64,000 nt of DNA from Pseudomonas persica. GTDB lineage: Bacteria > Pseudomonadota > Gammaproteobacteria > Pseudomonadales > Pseudomonadaceae. Every line of letters begins with the position of its first letter. The first letter of the stretch is position 1. Positions 17,710-26,028 of this stretch are shown in pieces. Location: positions 1-64,000 of the forward strand of contig NZ_OLKL01000029.1 in NCBI RefSeq assembly GCF_900291015.1, given 5' to 3'. Both the position numbers and the translations under genes were made by a program. The notes below the pieces were generated by a model. It worked only from the letters and a program-made list of their open reading frames with translations, made no database searches and was not told where the DNA came from.

Positions 17710-18708
17710 ATGGTCGTTTCTGGACGTAATGCCATGCTGCCCGATATCCGCTTGCTGATCTTGCCGTTACCGGATTTTGCCCTGCTGCCGTTCGGCGCCT
17801 TTCTCGACAAGTTGCGTTTCAGCGCCGACGACGAGGATTACAGCCAGCAGCGCTACTGCAGTTGGACCGTGGCAGGGTTAACCCTCGAGCCGGTACCGTC
17901 GAGCAGCGGTGCGGTGCTGCAGGTCGAGGCCGTGGCTGGCCAGCTCGAGCTGGCCAGTTTCGACTACCTGGTGGTGTTCGGCGGGCGCAACGCCATGGCC
18001 ACTGCCGCACTGGCGCCTCGCTACAAGGCCTTGCTCAGGCAGGCCGGCAAAGCGGGCGTCAAGCTGGTGGGCGTCGACAACGGCGCCTTCCTGTTGGCTG
18101 CGTGCGGATTGCTGCAGGGGCACAAGGTGGTGGTGCACTGGCGCCACGAAGCCGAATTTCGTGCGGCCTTCCCGCACCTGCAGGTGCTGAGTGAGCAGCT
18201 GTATTGCATCGACGGTAGCCGCATTACCTGCGCCGGTGGCACCGCGGCCATCGACCTGGCCGTCGCGCTGTTGTCACGCGCCTGCGGGCGGACCCGGGCG
18301 CTCAAGGGCCTGGCCGACATGCTGGTGGACGAAACCCGCGATAGCCGCCATGCCTTGCGCTCGCTGGAGTTGGGGGCCGGGCAGGGGCGGCAGGTGCAGC
18401 GCGCGCAGGCGTTGATGCGTCATCACCTGGGCACGCCGTTGGCGGTGGAGCAGCTGGCTGTGGAGCTGGGCATCAGCCGGCGCCAGTTGGACCGGCAGTT
18501 TCACGCCAGCCATGGCATGAGCGCCAAGGCCTGGTGGCTGGAGATGCGCTTGCAACAGGCGCGCTGGCGCTTGCTCAACTCCAGCCACAGCCTGGCGCAG
18601 ATTGCCGATGAGGTGGGCTTGGGCGATGCCAGTTACCTGGGCAGGTGCGTGCGGCGACGGTTTGGTTGTACAGCCCTTGAACTGCGCGCAGGCACGAACC
18701 CGCTCTGA
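17710..18708 (+). CDS. GlxA-type AraC-family regulator with amidotransferase-like sensor domain
   Basis: This regulator (332 residues; 324 if it starts at the ATG at 17734) has an N-terminal DJ-1/PfpI-like class I amidotransferase fold (LLILPLPDFALLPFGAFLD, YLVVFGGRNA, VDNGAFLLAACGLL). The nucleophile Cys is replaced (DNGAF), so it is a sensor, not an enzyme. The C-terminus is an AraC double HTH (LAVEQLAVELGISRRQLDRQ, SLAQIADEVGLGDASYLGRC). Relatives control betaine, carnitine and arginine catabolism in Pseudomonas. It is divergent from lysE and may regulate that exporter. Neither start has a clear ribosome site. Confidence 0.87.
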   Translation: MVVSGRNAMLPDIRLLILPLPDFALLPFGAFLDKLRFSADDEDYSQQRYCSWTVAGLTLEPVPSSSGAVLQVEAVAGQLELASFDYLVVFGGRNAMATAALAPRYKALLRQAGKAGVKLVGVDNGAFLLAACGLLQGHKVVVHWRHEAEFRAAFPHLQVLSEQLYCIDGSRITCAGGTAAIDLAVALLSRACGRTRALKGLADMLVDETRDSRHALRSLELGAGQGRQVQRAQALMRHHLGTPLAVEQLAVELGISRRQLDRQFHASHGMSAKAWWLEMRLQQARWRLLNSSHSLAQIADEVGLGDASYLGRCVRRRFGCTALELRAGTNPL

Positions 18709-18722
18709 AGCCGCGCGCGGTT

Positions 18723-18876
18723 CCTTGTGGGAGATCACCCAGCCCTTCGGGCTGCGCTGTCGCGCTGAGAACCGAGTATGCAGGCGTTTGTGGGAGCGGG
18801 TTTACCCGCGAAGAATTCAACGCGGCGTATGGCACCGGCTTCGCCGGTGTGCGCGGGTGAACCCGCTCCCACAAGG
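18723..18876. repeat. Cluster of three REP units of two families
   Basis: TGTGGGAGATCACCCAGCCC with TTCGGGCTGCGCTGTCGCG (about 18726-18765) is an inverted copy of the unit at 45-80. Then TGTGGGAGCGGGTTTACCCG with CGAAGAA (about 18789-18816) faces GCGCGGGTGAACCCGCTCCC with ACAAGG (about 18851-18877). Between these two, GGCACCGGCTTCGCCGGTG forms a small hairpin. The cluster sits between the convergent AraC-type and CAP genes. Confidence 0.85.
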
Positions 18877-18921
18877 TCCCTGCTAAAGCTACAAGCCATG
18901 TGCAGTTCCGTGAGAGCGGGC

Positions 18922-19773
18922 CTACTGCGGTGTCCCGAACAGCCCTGTCCAGTAAATCCCTGCATCACTCTTCGGGTCCACCGCATATGCAGCGCCCAGC
19001 TCACGGAAATCCGGGTTCATCAGCGTCGCGCAATGCCCCGGGCTATCCAGCCAGCCATCGACCACCTTGCGCGCGGTGTCACGCCCGGCGGCGATGTTTT
19101 CGCCGATCTGCTGGTACAGGTAGCCGGCCAGTTCTGCCCGGTCACCGGGGGTGCGGCCATCCTTGTCGATGTGGTCGAAGAAGTTCTGGTTGGCCATGGC
19201 CCGGGTGTGGTTGGCGGCAACCCCGGCCAGCACCGTGCTCCAGCTCAGCGCGGGGGCGGCGGCGAAGGGCTGGCCACCGCATTGGCGCGGCACCTTGCGC
19301 GCGGCATTGATCTCCTGCAGCACCTTCTGCCCCTCGGCCTGCCAGTCGCCCAGGCGGCCGCTGAGCAGCGGCCGGGCCAGCACGATGCGCCAGTCGCGGC
19401 CTTCCTGGCTGACGCCGATATCGACGAACTGCGGGTCGAGCACCACCTGGCAGAAGCTCTCTTCGATGGCATGCATCGCAGCGCGCGCATCACGCGGCCC
19501 CGACAGGCTGATGGCCTGCACGTTGACCATTGGGTAGGCGGCGCGGGTCATGGCTTGCTGCAGGTCGCGGGTACCCTCTGGCGATAGTGCCAGGCGGCTA
19601 TCGCTGTTGAGCGGGGGCAGCTCCAACGACGCTTCGCCACCGCAGGGTTGGGCCTTGCTGCGGTAGACATTGATCGAATCGATCAGTTGCGCCTCTTCGC
19701 CGGTGGCAGCCAGTGCCCCGGTCGAGACGACCAGGCCCAGCGACAAGGCGGCAACGGATGACAGGACGCGCAT
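18922..19773 (-). CDS. Secreted CAP (SCP/PR1-like) domain protein
   Basis: A 283-residue precursor with a signal peptide (RVLSSVAALSLGLVVSTGALA, then ATGEEAQLID). The C-terminal half is a CAP domain: LSWSTVLAGVAANHTRAMANQ, then NFFDHIDKDGRTPGDRAELA, GENIAAG, and VVDGWLDSPGHCATLMNPDF followed by RELGAAY. The His, Glu and second His that shape the CAP cavity are present. The N-terminal half (residues 25-150) is not one I recognise. CAP proteins act outside the cytoplasm, and their bacterial roles are mostly unknown. Upstream methionines extending to 19974 give no signal peptide. The ATG at 19773 with GGGAGAT before it is preferred. Confidence 0.87.
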   Translation of the reverse strand: MRVLSSVAALSLGLVVSTGALAATGEEAQLIDSINVYRSKAQPCGGEASLELPPLNSDSRLALSPEGTRDLQQAMTRAAYPMVNVQAISLSGPRDARAAMHAIEESFCQVVLDPQFVDIGVSQEGRDWRIVLARPLLSGRLGDWQAEGQKVLQEINAARKVPRQCGGQPFAAAPALSWSTVLAGVAANHTRAMANQNFFDHIDKDGRTPGDRAELAGYLYQQIGENIAAGRDTARKVVDGWLDSPGHCATLMNPDFRELGAAYAVDPKSDAGIYWTGLFGTPQ

Positions 19774-19977
19774 GTGGATCTCCCTATGACTGGCAGCGTC
19801 GTGATTTGCGCTGCTCATCGTACACAAGCCCAGGGCTTTTGGCCCGGGATCGTACAAAGCAATGAAAACGCCGGCATTCGTTGCTGGCGGCAAAGGGGGA
19901 GTAGACCACTGGCCGGCGGAAAAGTGCGATGACTTGGTAATCATTCGTATCACACCGTACCTTGCAGCCGTCACAGT

Positions 19978-20895
19978 CTAGCCAAGCGCAAGCATGAGTA
20001 CCAAAGGTAGGGTGGCGGCGGCCACCATGGTCTGCAGGGCGATGATGGTGGCCATCAGCGGTGCGTTACCGCCCATTTGCCGGGCCATCACGTAGGAAGA
20101 TGACGCCGTCGGCAGTGCCTGGAACAGCACCGCCACCACCGCTGCCTGGCCACCCAGGCCAAGCACGCGGCACAGGCCCCAGGTGGTCAGCGGCATGACC
20201 AGGAACTTGAATGCCGACGCCGCCAACAGCGGGCGCACCTGTTGGCCCGGACGTGCGCTACCCAGGGCTGCGCCGACGCACAGCAGGCCCAGCGGCAGGG
20301 CGGCCTGACCCAGGGCCTTGACCGTGGGTTCGATACCCGCTGGCAAGCCCAGCCCGCTGGCGCGCAGCAGCAACCCGCCGGCGCAACCGACGATCAAGGG
20401 GTTGGCGAAGATAGCCCGCAGCACCGTCCCCGGTGAGCTATGGCGGGCGCTGAAACGGGCGAACACCAGTACGCAAAGCAGGTTGACCAAGGGCACGATG
20501 GCGGCGTTGGCCACCGCCGCCAGGGCGATGCCGGCGCTGCCGTAGATTCCGGCTGCAAGGGTGGCGCCGATGTAGTTGTTGAAGCGGATGCCGCCCTGGA
20601 ACACCGAGGTGAAGTCGGCGCCATCATGGTTCATTACGCCCTGGTACAGCACCAAGAGCACAGCCCCGGCCAGGGTCGAGAGCATCAGCACGCCGACCAT
20701 GCCCAGCACCGGTACGCCATCGAGGTTGGCGGTGGCCAGGCCGTGGAGGAACAGCGACGGCAGCAGTACGTAATAGCTCAGGCGCTCGGCGCCGGGCCAG
20801 AAGTTATCGGCGAGGAAACCGCGCAGGCGCAGAAGAGTGCCCAGGGCAATCAGCAGGATGATCGGCAGCAGGGTAGTCAGCAGCAAGTGGAGCAT
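19978..20895 (-). CDS. AEC (auxin efflux carrier) family transporter
   Basis: A 305-residue, roughly ten-helix permease. It opens LLTTLLPIILLIALGTLLRL and has the characteristic broken helix motifs (LPSLFLHGLATANL, GIRFNNYIGATLAAGIYGS, and ALGQAALPLGLLCVGAALG in the second repeat). It closes with the PTASSSYVMARQMGGNA segment. The family exports or takes up small organic anions, including malonate and malate. The start ATG 20895 is chosen because it begins the first helix. A LysR gene ends 150 bases upstream in the same direction, separated by a low-GC leader, and could control it. Confidence 0.87.
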   Translation of the reverse strand: MLHLLLTTLLPIILLIALGTLLRLRGFLADNFWPGAERLSYYVLLPSLFLHGLATANLDGVPVLGMVGVLMLSTLAGAVLLVLYQGVMNHDGADFTSVFQGGIRFNNYIGATLAAGIYGSAGIALAAVANAAIVPLVNLLCVLVFARFSARHSSPGTVLRAIFANPLIVGCAGGLLLRASGLGLPAGIEPTVKALGQAALPLGLLCVGAALGSARPGQQVRPLLAASAFKFLVMPLTTWGLCRVLGLGGQAAVVAVLFQALPTASSSYVMARQMGGNAPLMATIIALQTMVAAATLPLVLMLALG

Positions 20896-21045
20896 GATCG
20901 ACGTTCCGTGGTCGGGTACGGGGCACAGACTACGGGTGCGGATCGATTTGTAAAAACGTTGTTTTCTTAACTGACTGTTGAGAAAAAATGCATGTTGCAG
21001 CGGCGCTCCCACGGAGCAGTTACATGAGAGTGGCGCCATGAGTAT

Positions 21046-21909
21046 TCAGGCCTCCAGCGCAGTCTTCAATACCGCACTCAAATGCCGCCGCTGACTCTTC
21101 TCATGTTCCAGCAACACCACCCGCCGGGCCAGTTGCGGTTCGCCAAACGGCAGGCAGGTGGCCGGAGGCAAGCGCTGCAGGTCGTCGTCAGCCATGGGGA
21201 TGATCGCCACGCCCAGGCCCATCACCGCCATGCGTGCCAGGGCTTCCTGACTGTCCAGCTCCATCTGCTCGCTCACCTGCAAATGCTGCCGACGCAGTTC
21301 CTGTTCGATCTGCCGTCCGGCCCAGGCACGCTTGTCGAAACGCAGGAATGGCTGGCTGGCCAGCAACTGCGGCACGCTGTGTCCGGCCAATTCGGGGCTG
21401 GCGATGGCCCAGAAGCGGTCTTCGAACAATGGCGTGAAGACCAGGCTTTGCGGGTAGGGGCTGACTGGTTCGGTGGTGATTGCCGCATCCAGCTCGCCGT
21501 CTTCCACGCGCCGCGCCAGCTCTGCCGACATGCCGGAGGCCACGCTGATATGCAGCTGCGGGTGGTGCGCCTTGACCCACACCAGCGCTTTGGGCAGACG
21601 CCGCGCCAGCACTGTATGGATCGCCCCCAGGCGCAGGCGGCCGCGCAGGCTCGGGCCGCTCGCCAAGGCGTCGGCCAGTTCGTCATAGGCGCCCAGAATG
21701 CTCTCGGCGCGGGCCACCGCCAGTTGGCCGGCTTCGGTCAGCACCACCTGCCTGCGGCTGCGGTCGAACAGGGGCACCTGCAGTTCGTCTTCGAGGGTCT
21801 TGATGTGCAGGCTCACCGCCGAAGGGGTGAGGCTGAGCAGGTCGGCGGCACGGGCGAAGGTGCCATGGCGAGCGATGGTCACCAGGGTGCGCAGGGCTTT
21901 GAGGGACAT
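21046..21909 (-). CDS. LysR-family transcriptional regulator
   Basis: This regulator of 287 residues has an N-terminal HTH (SLKALRTLVTIARHGTFARA, then ADLLSLTPSAVSLHIKTLE) and a PBP-like effector domain. The high density of arginine and the short C-terminus fit the AaeR/CynR-like end of the family. I use the ATG at 21909, since LysR proteins begin within a few residues of the recognition HTH. A second in-frame ATG at 21945 is possible. The AEC transporter lies downstream in the same direction and is the likely target. A REP pair separates this gene from the ABC transporter upstream. Confidence 0.88.
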   Translation of the reverse strand: MSLKALRTLVTIARHGTFARAADLLSLTPSAVSLHIKTLEDELQVPLFDRSRRQVVLTEAGQLAVARAESILGAYDELADALASGPSLRGRLRLGAIHTVLARRLPKALVWVKAHHPQLHISVASGMSAELARRVEDGELDAAITTEPVSPYPQSLVFTPLFEDRFWAIASPELAGHSVPQLLASQPFLRFDKRAWAGRQIEQELRRQHLQVSEQMELDSQEALARMAVMGLGVAIIPMADDDLQRLPPATCLPFGEPQLARRVVLLEHEKSQRRHLSAVLKTALEA

Positions 21910-21949
21910 GCGGGTGGGTCCGGTTTCAAGCTGACAGAGCTGCATTGTC

Positions 21950-22060
21950 AGGCCCGGCCCTATCGCCGGCAAGCCAGCTCCCACAGGTACTCCACCGGCG
22001 GTGGCCATTGTGGCACCCTGTGGGAGCTGGCTTGCCGGCGATAGGGCCGGGGCAGGCAAC
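21950..22060. repeat. Inverted REP pair (TTGCCGGCGATAGGGCC family)
   Basis: GGCCCTATCGCCGGCAAGCC with AGCTCCCACAGG (about 21956-21987) faces CCTGTGGGAGCTGGCTTGCC with GGCGATAGGGCC (about 22018-22049). The two units are near-perfect inverses and would pair over about 32 bases. It lies between the ABC permease end and the LysR start. Confidence 0.9.
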
Positions 22061-22065
22061 ACTGT

Positions 22066-22914
22066 TCAACGTGCATTACGCCCATAGGCCTGGCTGATCC
22101 GGTCGATCACCATGGCCAGGGCGACAATCGCCAGCCCGGCCTCGACGCCTTGGCCGACATTCAGGGTCTGGATCCCCGCCAACACATCCTCGCCCAGCCC
22201 GCGGGCGCCAATCATCGAAGCCACCACCACCATCGACAGGGCCATCATCACTGACTGGTTGAGCCCGGCCATGATGCTCGGCAGCGCCAGGGGTAGGGCG
22301 ATACGCCGCAACCGCTGCCAGCGGCTGGCCCCCAGACCATGCGCGGCTTGCAACAGCGAAGGGTCGATCTGGCTCAGGCCCAGTTCGGTCAGCCGCACCA
22401 GGGGTGGCAGGGCATAGATCAGTGTGGCGAACACGGCGGGCACCTTGCCCAGGCCGAACAGCATCAGCACCGGGATCAGGTAAACGAAGGCCGGCAGTGT
22501 CTGCATCACATCCAGTACCGGCAACAGCAACCGCTTCGCCAGCGGCCGAGCAGCCAGCAGGATACCCAGCGGCACGCCCACCAGCACGCAGAGGCCGGTA
22601 CTGACCAGCACCAAAGCCATGGTCTGCAGCAGTTTGTCCCACAACCCGAGCATGCCGATCAGGGCCAGCAGCGCCACCAGTACCGCGCTGCGCAGCAAGC
22701 GGCGGCTGGCATGCCAGGCGAGCAGGCCTATCAGCAATAGCAGCAGCCACCAGGGTAGCAGGCGCAGCAGGGTTTCCAGGCCGACCAGCAGTTGCAGCAA
22801 CTGGTCGGAGAGGCTGCGCAGGTGATCGCCGTAGTTCAGCACCAGCCAGTCGACCAGCCGGTTGACGCTGTCGGCAAAGGAGAATTGCAGGGCTTGGGGG
22901 AAGCCGCCGCTCAC
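22066..22914 (-). CDS. Glycine betaine/choline ABC transporter permease (ProW type)
   Basis: A 282-residue inner-membrane permease with about six helices and the EAA loop (LTELGLSQIDPSLLQAAHGL, then GASRWQRLRRIALPLALPSI). The PVLDVMQTLPAFVYLIPVLMLFGLG segment is diagnostic of ProW/OpuAB proteins that carry quaternary amines. I place the start at a GTG at 22914, four bases inside the end of the binding-protein gene (GTGA). A longer frame to 22965 would run deep into that gene. No ATP-binding subunit gene lies next to it; the downstream neighbour is a REP pair and a LysR gene. Confidence 0.88.
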   Translation of the reverse strand: MSGGFPQALQFSFADSVNRLVDWLVLNYGDHLRSLSDQLLQLLVGLETLLRLLPWWLLLLLIGLLAWHASRRLLRSAVLVALLALIGMLGLWDKLLQTMALVLVSTGLCVLVGVPLGILLAARPLAKRLLLPVLDVMQTLPAFVYLIPVLMLFGLGKVPAVFATLIYALPPLVRLTELGLSQIDPSLLQAAHGLGASRWQRLRRIALPLALPSIMAGLNQSVMMALSMVVVASMIGARGLGEDVLAGIQTLNVGQGVEAGLAIVALAMVIDRISQAYGRNAR

Positions 22915-23927
22915 AGGCTGCCCTCCACCTTGGTGGCAATGTCCGCAGGCAACCAGGCTTTCCACACCTCGCGGTTGTCGCGCAGGAAGGTAAGGGCAGC
23001 GTCGCGGGGCGGCATGCGTTTTTCGCTCATGTCGGCCAGTGCCTTGTTGAGACGGTCGATGGGCAGGTCGACCCGCTCGAACAGGCTCGCCAGCTCCGGG
23101 TAGCCGTCACGAAAGGCCTTGGATACGCCAATCGACAATTTGGCCGGCAGCGAGCGGCTGCCCTTGGGCTCGGGGTTGCCGGCATCGGTGAGGGTCGCCC
23201 AGGCTTGGGCATCGAACGGCGGCTCTTCCAGGCGTATGAGTTTGTAGCGGCCCATCAATGGGGTCGGGTTCCAGTAGTAGAACAGCACCGGTTGGCCCCG
23301 GCGGATGGCCGAGGCAATTTCGGCATCCATCGCGGCCCCGGAACCGCTGCGGAAGTTGGTATACAGGTCATTCAGCCCGTAGGCCTTGAGTTTCTGACTG
23401 TTGACGGTCTCGGATGTCCAGCCGCTGGGGCTATTGAGAAAGCGCCCTTTGTCGGGCGACTCGGGGTCACGGAACACCTGTGGGTAACGTTTGAGGTCGT
23501 CGACGCTGCGCAGGTCGGGTGCCATGGGCTTGAGCTTGCGCGTGGTATCACCCTCGACCACATAGGCCGGCACCCACCAGCCTTCTTCGGCATGCTTGAC
23601 CGTGTCGCCCAACGCGAACACCTGTCCGGCCGCTTCCGCCTTGACCCAGGCGGGACTGCGCCCGGCCCATTCCTCGGCGATCACTTGCAGGTCGTTGCGC
23701 GCCAGCGCCACTTCCATGCTGACGGTGCTGCCGGGCAGGGTGTCGGTGGGGTAGCCGTAACCACGCTCCACGATCAACCGCAGGATTTCGGTGGTGAGGG
23801 CACCGCTCTCCCAGCCAATGGCGCCAAAGTGGATGAGCTCGTTGCGTTCTGCCGAAGCGGCGCTGTCGGTGCTGGCCAGGCCTACGGCGAGCAGCAGGCC
23901 GGCCAGCAGCGTTGGGATTTTCTTCAT
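22911..23927 (-). CDS. Quaternary-amine ABC transporter substrate-binding protein
   Basis: A 338-residue periplasmic binding protein of the OpuAC/ProX fold. It has a signal peptide ([19 protein letters not shown], cleavage near ASA-ERNEL). Mature-domain segments FGAIGWESGALTTEILRLIV, GSTVSMEVALARNDLQVIAE, EGWWVPAYV and VLFYYWNPTPLM carry the Trp and Tyr side chains that form the aromatic box for trimethylammonium groups. Likely ligands are choline, betaine or carnitine. The ATG at 23927 follows a GAGG. It overlaps the permease gene by four bases. The gene is divergent from the S8 protease. Confidence 0.9.
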   Translation of the reverse strand: MKKIPTLLAGLLLAVGLASTDSAASAERNELIHFGAIGWESGALTTEILRLIVERGYGYPTDTLPGSTVSMEVALARNDLQVIAEEWAGRSPAWVKAEAAGQVFALGDTVKHAEEGWWVPAYVVEGDTTRKLKPMAPDLRSVDDLKRYPQVFRDPESPDKGRFLNSPSGWTSETVNSQKLKAYGLNDLYTNFRSGSGAAMDAEIASAIRRGQPVLFYYWNPTPLMGRYKLIRLEEPPFDAQAWATLTDAGNPEPKGSRSLPAKLSIGVSKAFRDGYPELASLFERVDLPIDRLNKALADMSEKRMPPRDAALTFLRDNREVWKAWLPADIATKVEGSL

Positions 23928-24092
23928 CAGGGCCTCGTCGGTTGCCGTTGCGCAGGTGCGAGCAAGTGTAGACCAGCCCCTTTCGCGCCCTTGCAGCTGC
24001 CGGCAGGGAAGGTGCTCCCACTGCTAGCGGATGTAGCGCACTGCAAAGGTGAGCATTGCCCTTTGGCAAGCACACCTCACGAGGCATTTCCG

Positions 24093-25994
24093 ATGACGCT
24101 AGATCTGAATTTCGTCTATTACCGCAATTTCCGCTTTGACGGAAAATTGCACGTTCGTTGTAGCGGAGCGGACCTTCACAAGGTCAACCGCATCCGCTAT
24201 GAGTTCGAACGAGCGGGGCCGGACGGCCCGGTGTCGTTCAAAGGCGTTTCTGCCTATTCTCACGCCCGCAGCGGCAAGCTCAGCGATCATGGCTGCCCAG
24301 CCACACTGGTTGTGGAGGAAGAGGCGGGCATCTATTTCATCCGGCCAAGGGTCATACTGCTGGACGAGCATGCACGCACGATGAACCGTCCGACCGGTGC
24401 TGCCGGGGTGATCGACATGCCGCCGCTGGTCCTCGACATCAAGGCAGAGGAGCTCAACCGGAGCCTGCTCGACAAGGTGCCGCTGCCCGGAACCGGCGAC
24501 CGTCGCAAGCGAGCATTGGCGCAAACGGGCGCTCCCGGTCATGCACCGCAAACCCCGCCGGCTCTGGCACCAGGCGCTGGGTACCCGACGCTGGTCATAG
24601 CCTTCAGCGAGGGAGGGCATGAGCGCCTGCTGCATGACCTGAAGCCCGCCTCCGGCTCAGTGCTGGTCCGTTACTGGCCGAAACTCAAGGATGTGATAGC
24701 CCCCAGGCCTGTCCTGAGCGAACCGGAACGGGCTGAGCCCAGGCTCCAGGCATTATGCGACTACTGTCTGCTCGATCAGCCCGACAGCATGCTCAATGAT
24801 ACCTACGTTGAGTTGCTCAAGACCCTGGCGGCACTCGAATATGTACAGTCCATGCACTTCTTGCCATCAGCGACGCCGCCGAACATCTTCTTGTTAGGCC
24901 TGGCAGGGCTGGTGGCAACTGTATTGACGGGCGCGGCGGTGGTGGCCGGCAACCGGGCGCATGAAAACGCACAGGCCACGCCCGACTTCGAACCGCGCCA
25001 GGCCTACCTGGATGCACCGGGCCCGCGACGGAAGGGGCTGAACGTGCGCGAGGCCTGGGCCGGCCAGGTGACAGGCAAAGGGGCGCGTATCCATTTCAGT
25101 GACGCAGGCTTGTTTGCCGAACATGAAGAGTTACGTGGCAATGCTCGCTTGAAGGTCGTTTCGCTGGCCCCCAACCACGACCCCGCGCACGGCACGGCAT
25201 CGGCGGGGGTCATCCTGGCGGCACGCGATGGCGTGGGAGTGACGGGTATCAGCCATGACAGTGAACTGTACCTGTACAACAACCGCGCCGCAGACGCCCA
25301 AGGCAACTTCCTGACGCTCAAGGACCTGCTGCGTAATGTGGAACCGGGGGACATCGTGGGTATCAACCGCCAGACAGCGCACATCGATGTGCTCAGTACG
25401 ATGCTGCCTTCATTGCACGACCAGCCCTGGTGGTTCGTCGCCAGGCAGTTGAGCGAGCGTGGGGCGGTGGTGGTCAATGCCGCGGCCAATGGCAGCAGCA
25501 AGACGCTCGATGGCAAAGGTACCCGCGCCGGGCAGGGTGTCGACCTGGGCAACTGGGCGTACTTCAACAACCATGGCGATTCAGGCGCCATCCTGGTGGG
25601 TGCCTGCCACTCGTACGACGGCAAGCCCCATGCGTACTCGAACAGCTACTATCCCCGGATGCTCAATGCCTGGGGCGATAGTGTCGTTACGCTGGCGTAT
25701 GGCGACCTGCAGGATCTGGCCGGTGACAACCGGGACTATTCCGCGACTTATGCGGGCACTTCCAGTGCCACTCCGATGGTATGCGGGGCGCTGGGCCTGA
25801 TCCAGTCCTACGCCATGGAGCAACACCATATCTATCTCAATGGCAACCAGATGCACCAGTTGGTCATGGCGTCTGGTTACGACGACGCCACGTTGCCCGA
25901 TACCGATGTACTACCAATGGGCGCCAGGCCCAATGTGCATGGCGCCCTGGTGCTGCTGGACCGTATCCTCGGCGGCGGCAGGTTCGCGGCCTGA
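24093..25994 (+). CDS. S8 (subtilisin-like) serine protease with a novel N-terminal domain
   Basis: The C-terminal half of this 633-residue protein is a subtilase. The catalytic Asp is near 337 (IHFSDAG), His near 366 (DPAHGTASAGV), the oxyanion Asn near 467 (NAAANGSS) and Ser near 557 (AGTSSATP). There is no signal peptide: the start MTLDLNFVYYRNF is soluble. Residues 1-260 are a domain I do not recognise, with VRCSGADLHKVNRIRYEF resembling a beta-rich binding module. A hydrophobic segment near 266-286 (FLLGLAGLVATVLTGAAVVAG) lies just before the protease. ATG 24093 has GAGG upstream; the frame extends to 23205 but that part overlaps the divergent binding-protein gene. The topology suggests an anchored or processed enzyme rather than an ordinary exoprotease. 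Confidence 0.85.
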   Translation: MTLDLNFVYYRNFRFDGKLHVRCSGADLHKVNRIRYEFERAGPDGPVSFKGVSAYSHARSGKLSDHGCPATLVVEEEAGIYFIRPRVILLDEHARTMNRPTGAAGVIDMPPLVLDIKAEELNRSLLDKVPLPGTGDRRKRALAQTGAPGHAPQTPPALAPGAGYPTLVIAFSEGGHERLLHDLKPASGSVLVRYWPKLKDVIAPRPVLSEPERAEPRLQALCDYCLLDQPDSMLNDTYVELLKTLAALEYVQSMHFLPSATPPNIFLLGLAGLVATVLTGAAVVAGNRAHENAQATPDFEPRQAYLDAPGPRRKGLNVREAWAGQVTGKGARIHFSDAGLFAEHEELRGNARLKVVSLAPNHDPAHGTASAGVILAARDGVGVTGISHDSELYLYNNRAADAQGNFLTLKDLLRNVEPGDIVGINRQTAHIDVLSTMLPSLHDQPWWFVARQLSERGAVVVNAAANGSSKTLDGKGTRAGQGVDLGNWAYFNNHGDSGAILVGACHSYDGKPHAYSNSYYPRMLNAWGDSVVTLAYGDLQDLAGDNRDYSATYAGTSSATPMVCGALGLIQSYAMEQHHIYLNGNQMHQLVMASGYDDATLPDTDVLPMGARPNVHGALVLLDRILGGGRFAA

Positions 25995-26028
25995 GTCCAG
26001 GGCCGGCAGGTGCCGACCCTGGTCGCTG

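Noticed and set aside
23205-24092. N-terminal extension of the S8 protease frame
   Set aside because: It is antisense to the ABC binding-protein gene; the ATG at 24093 has its own ribosome site.
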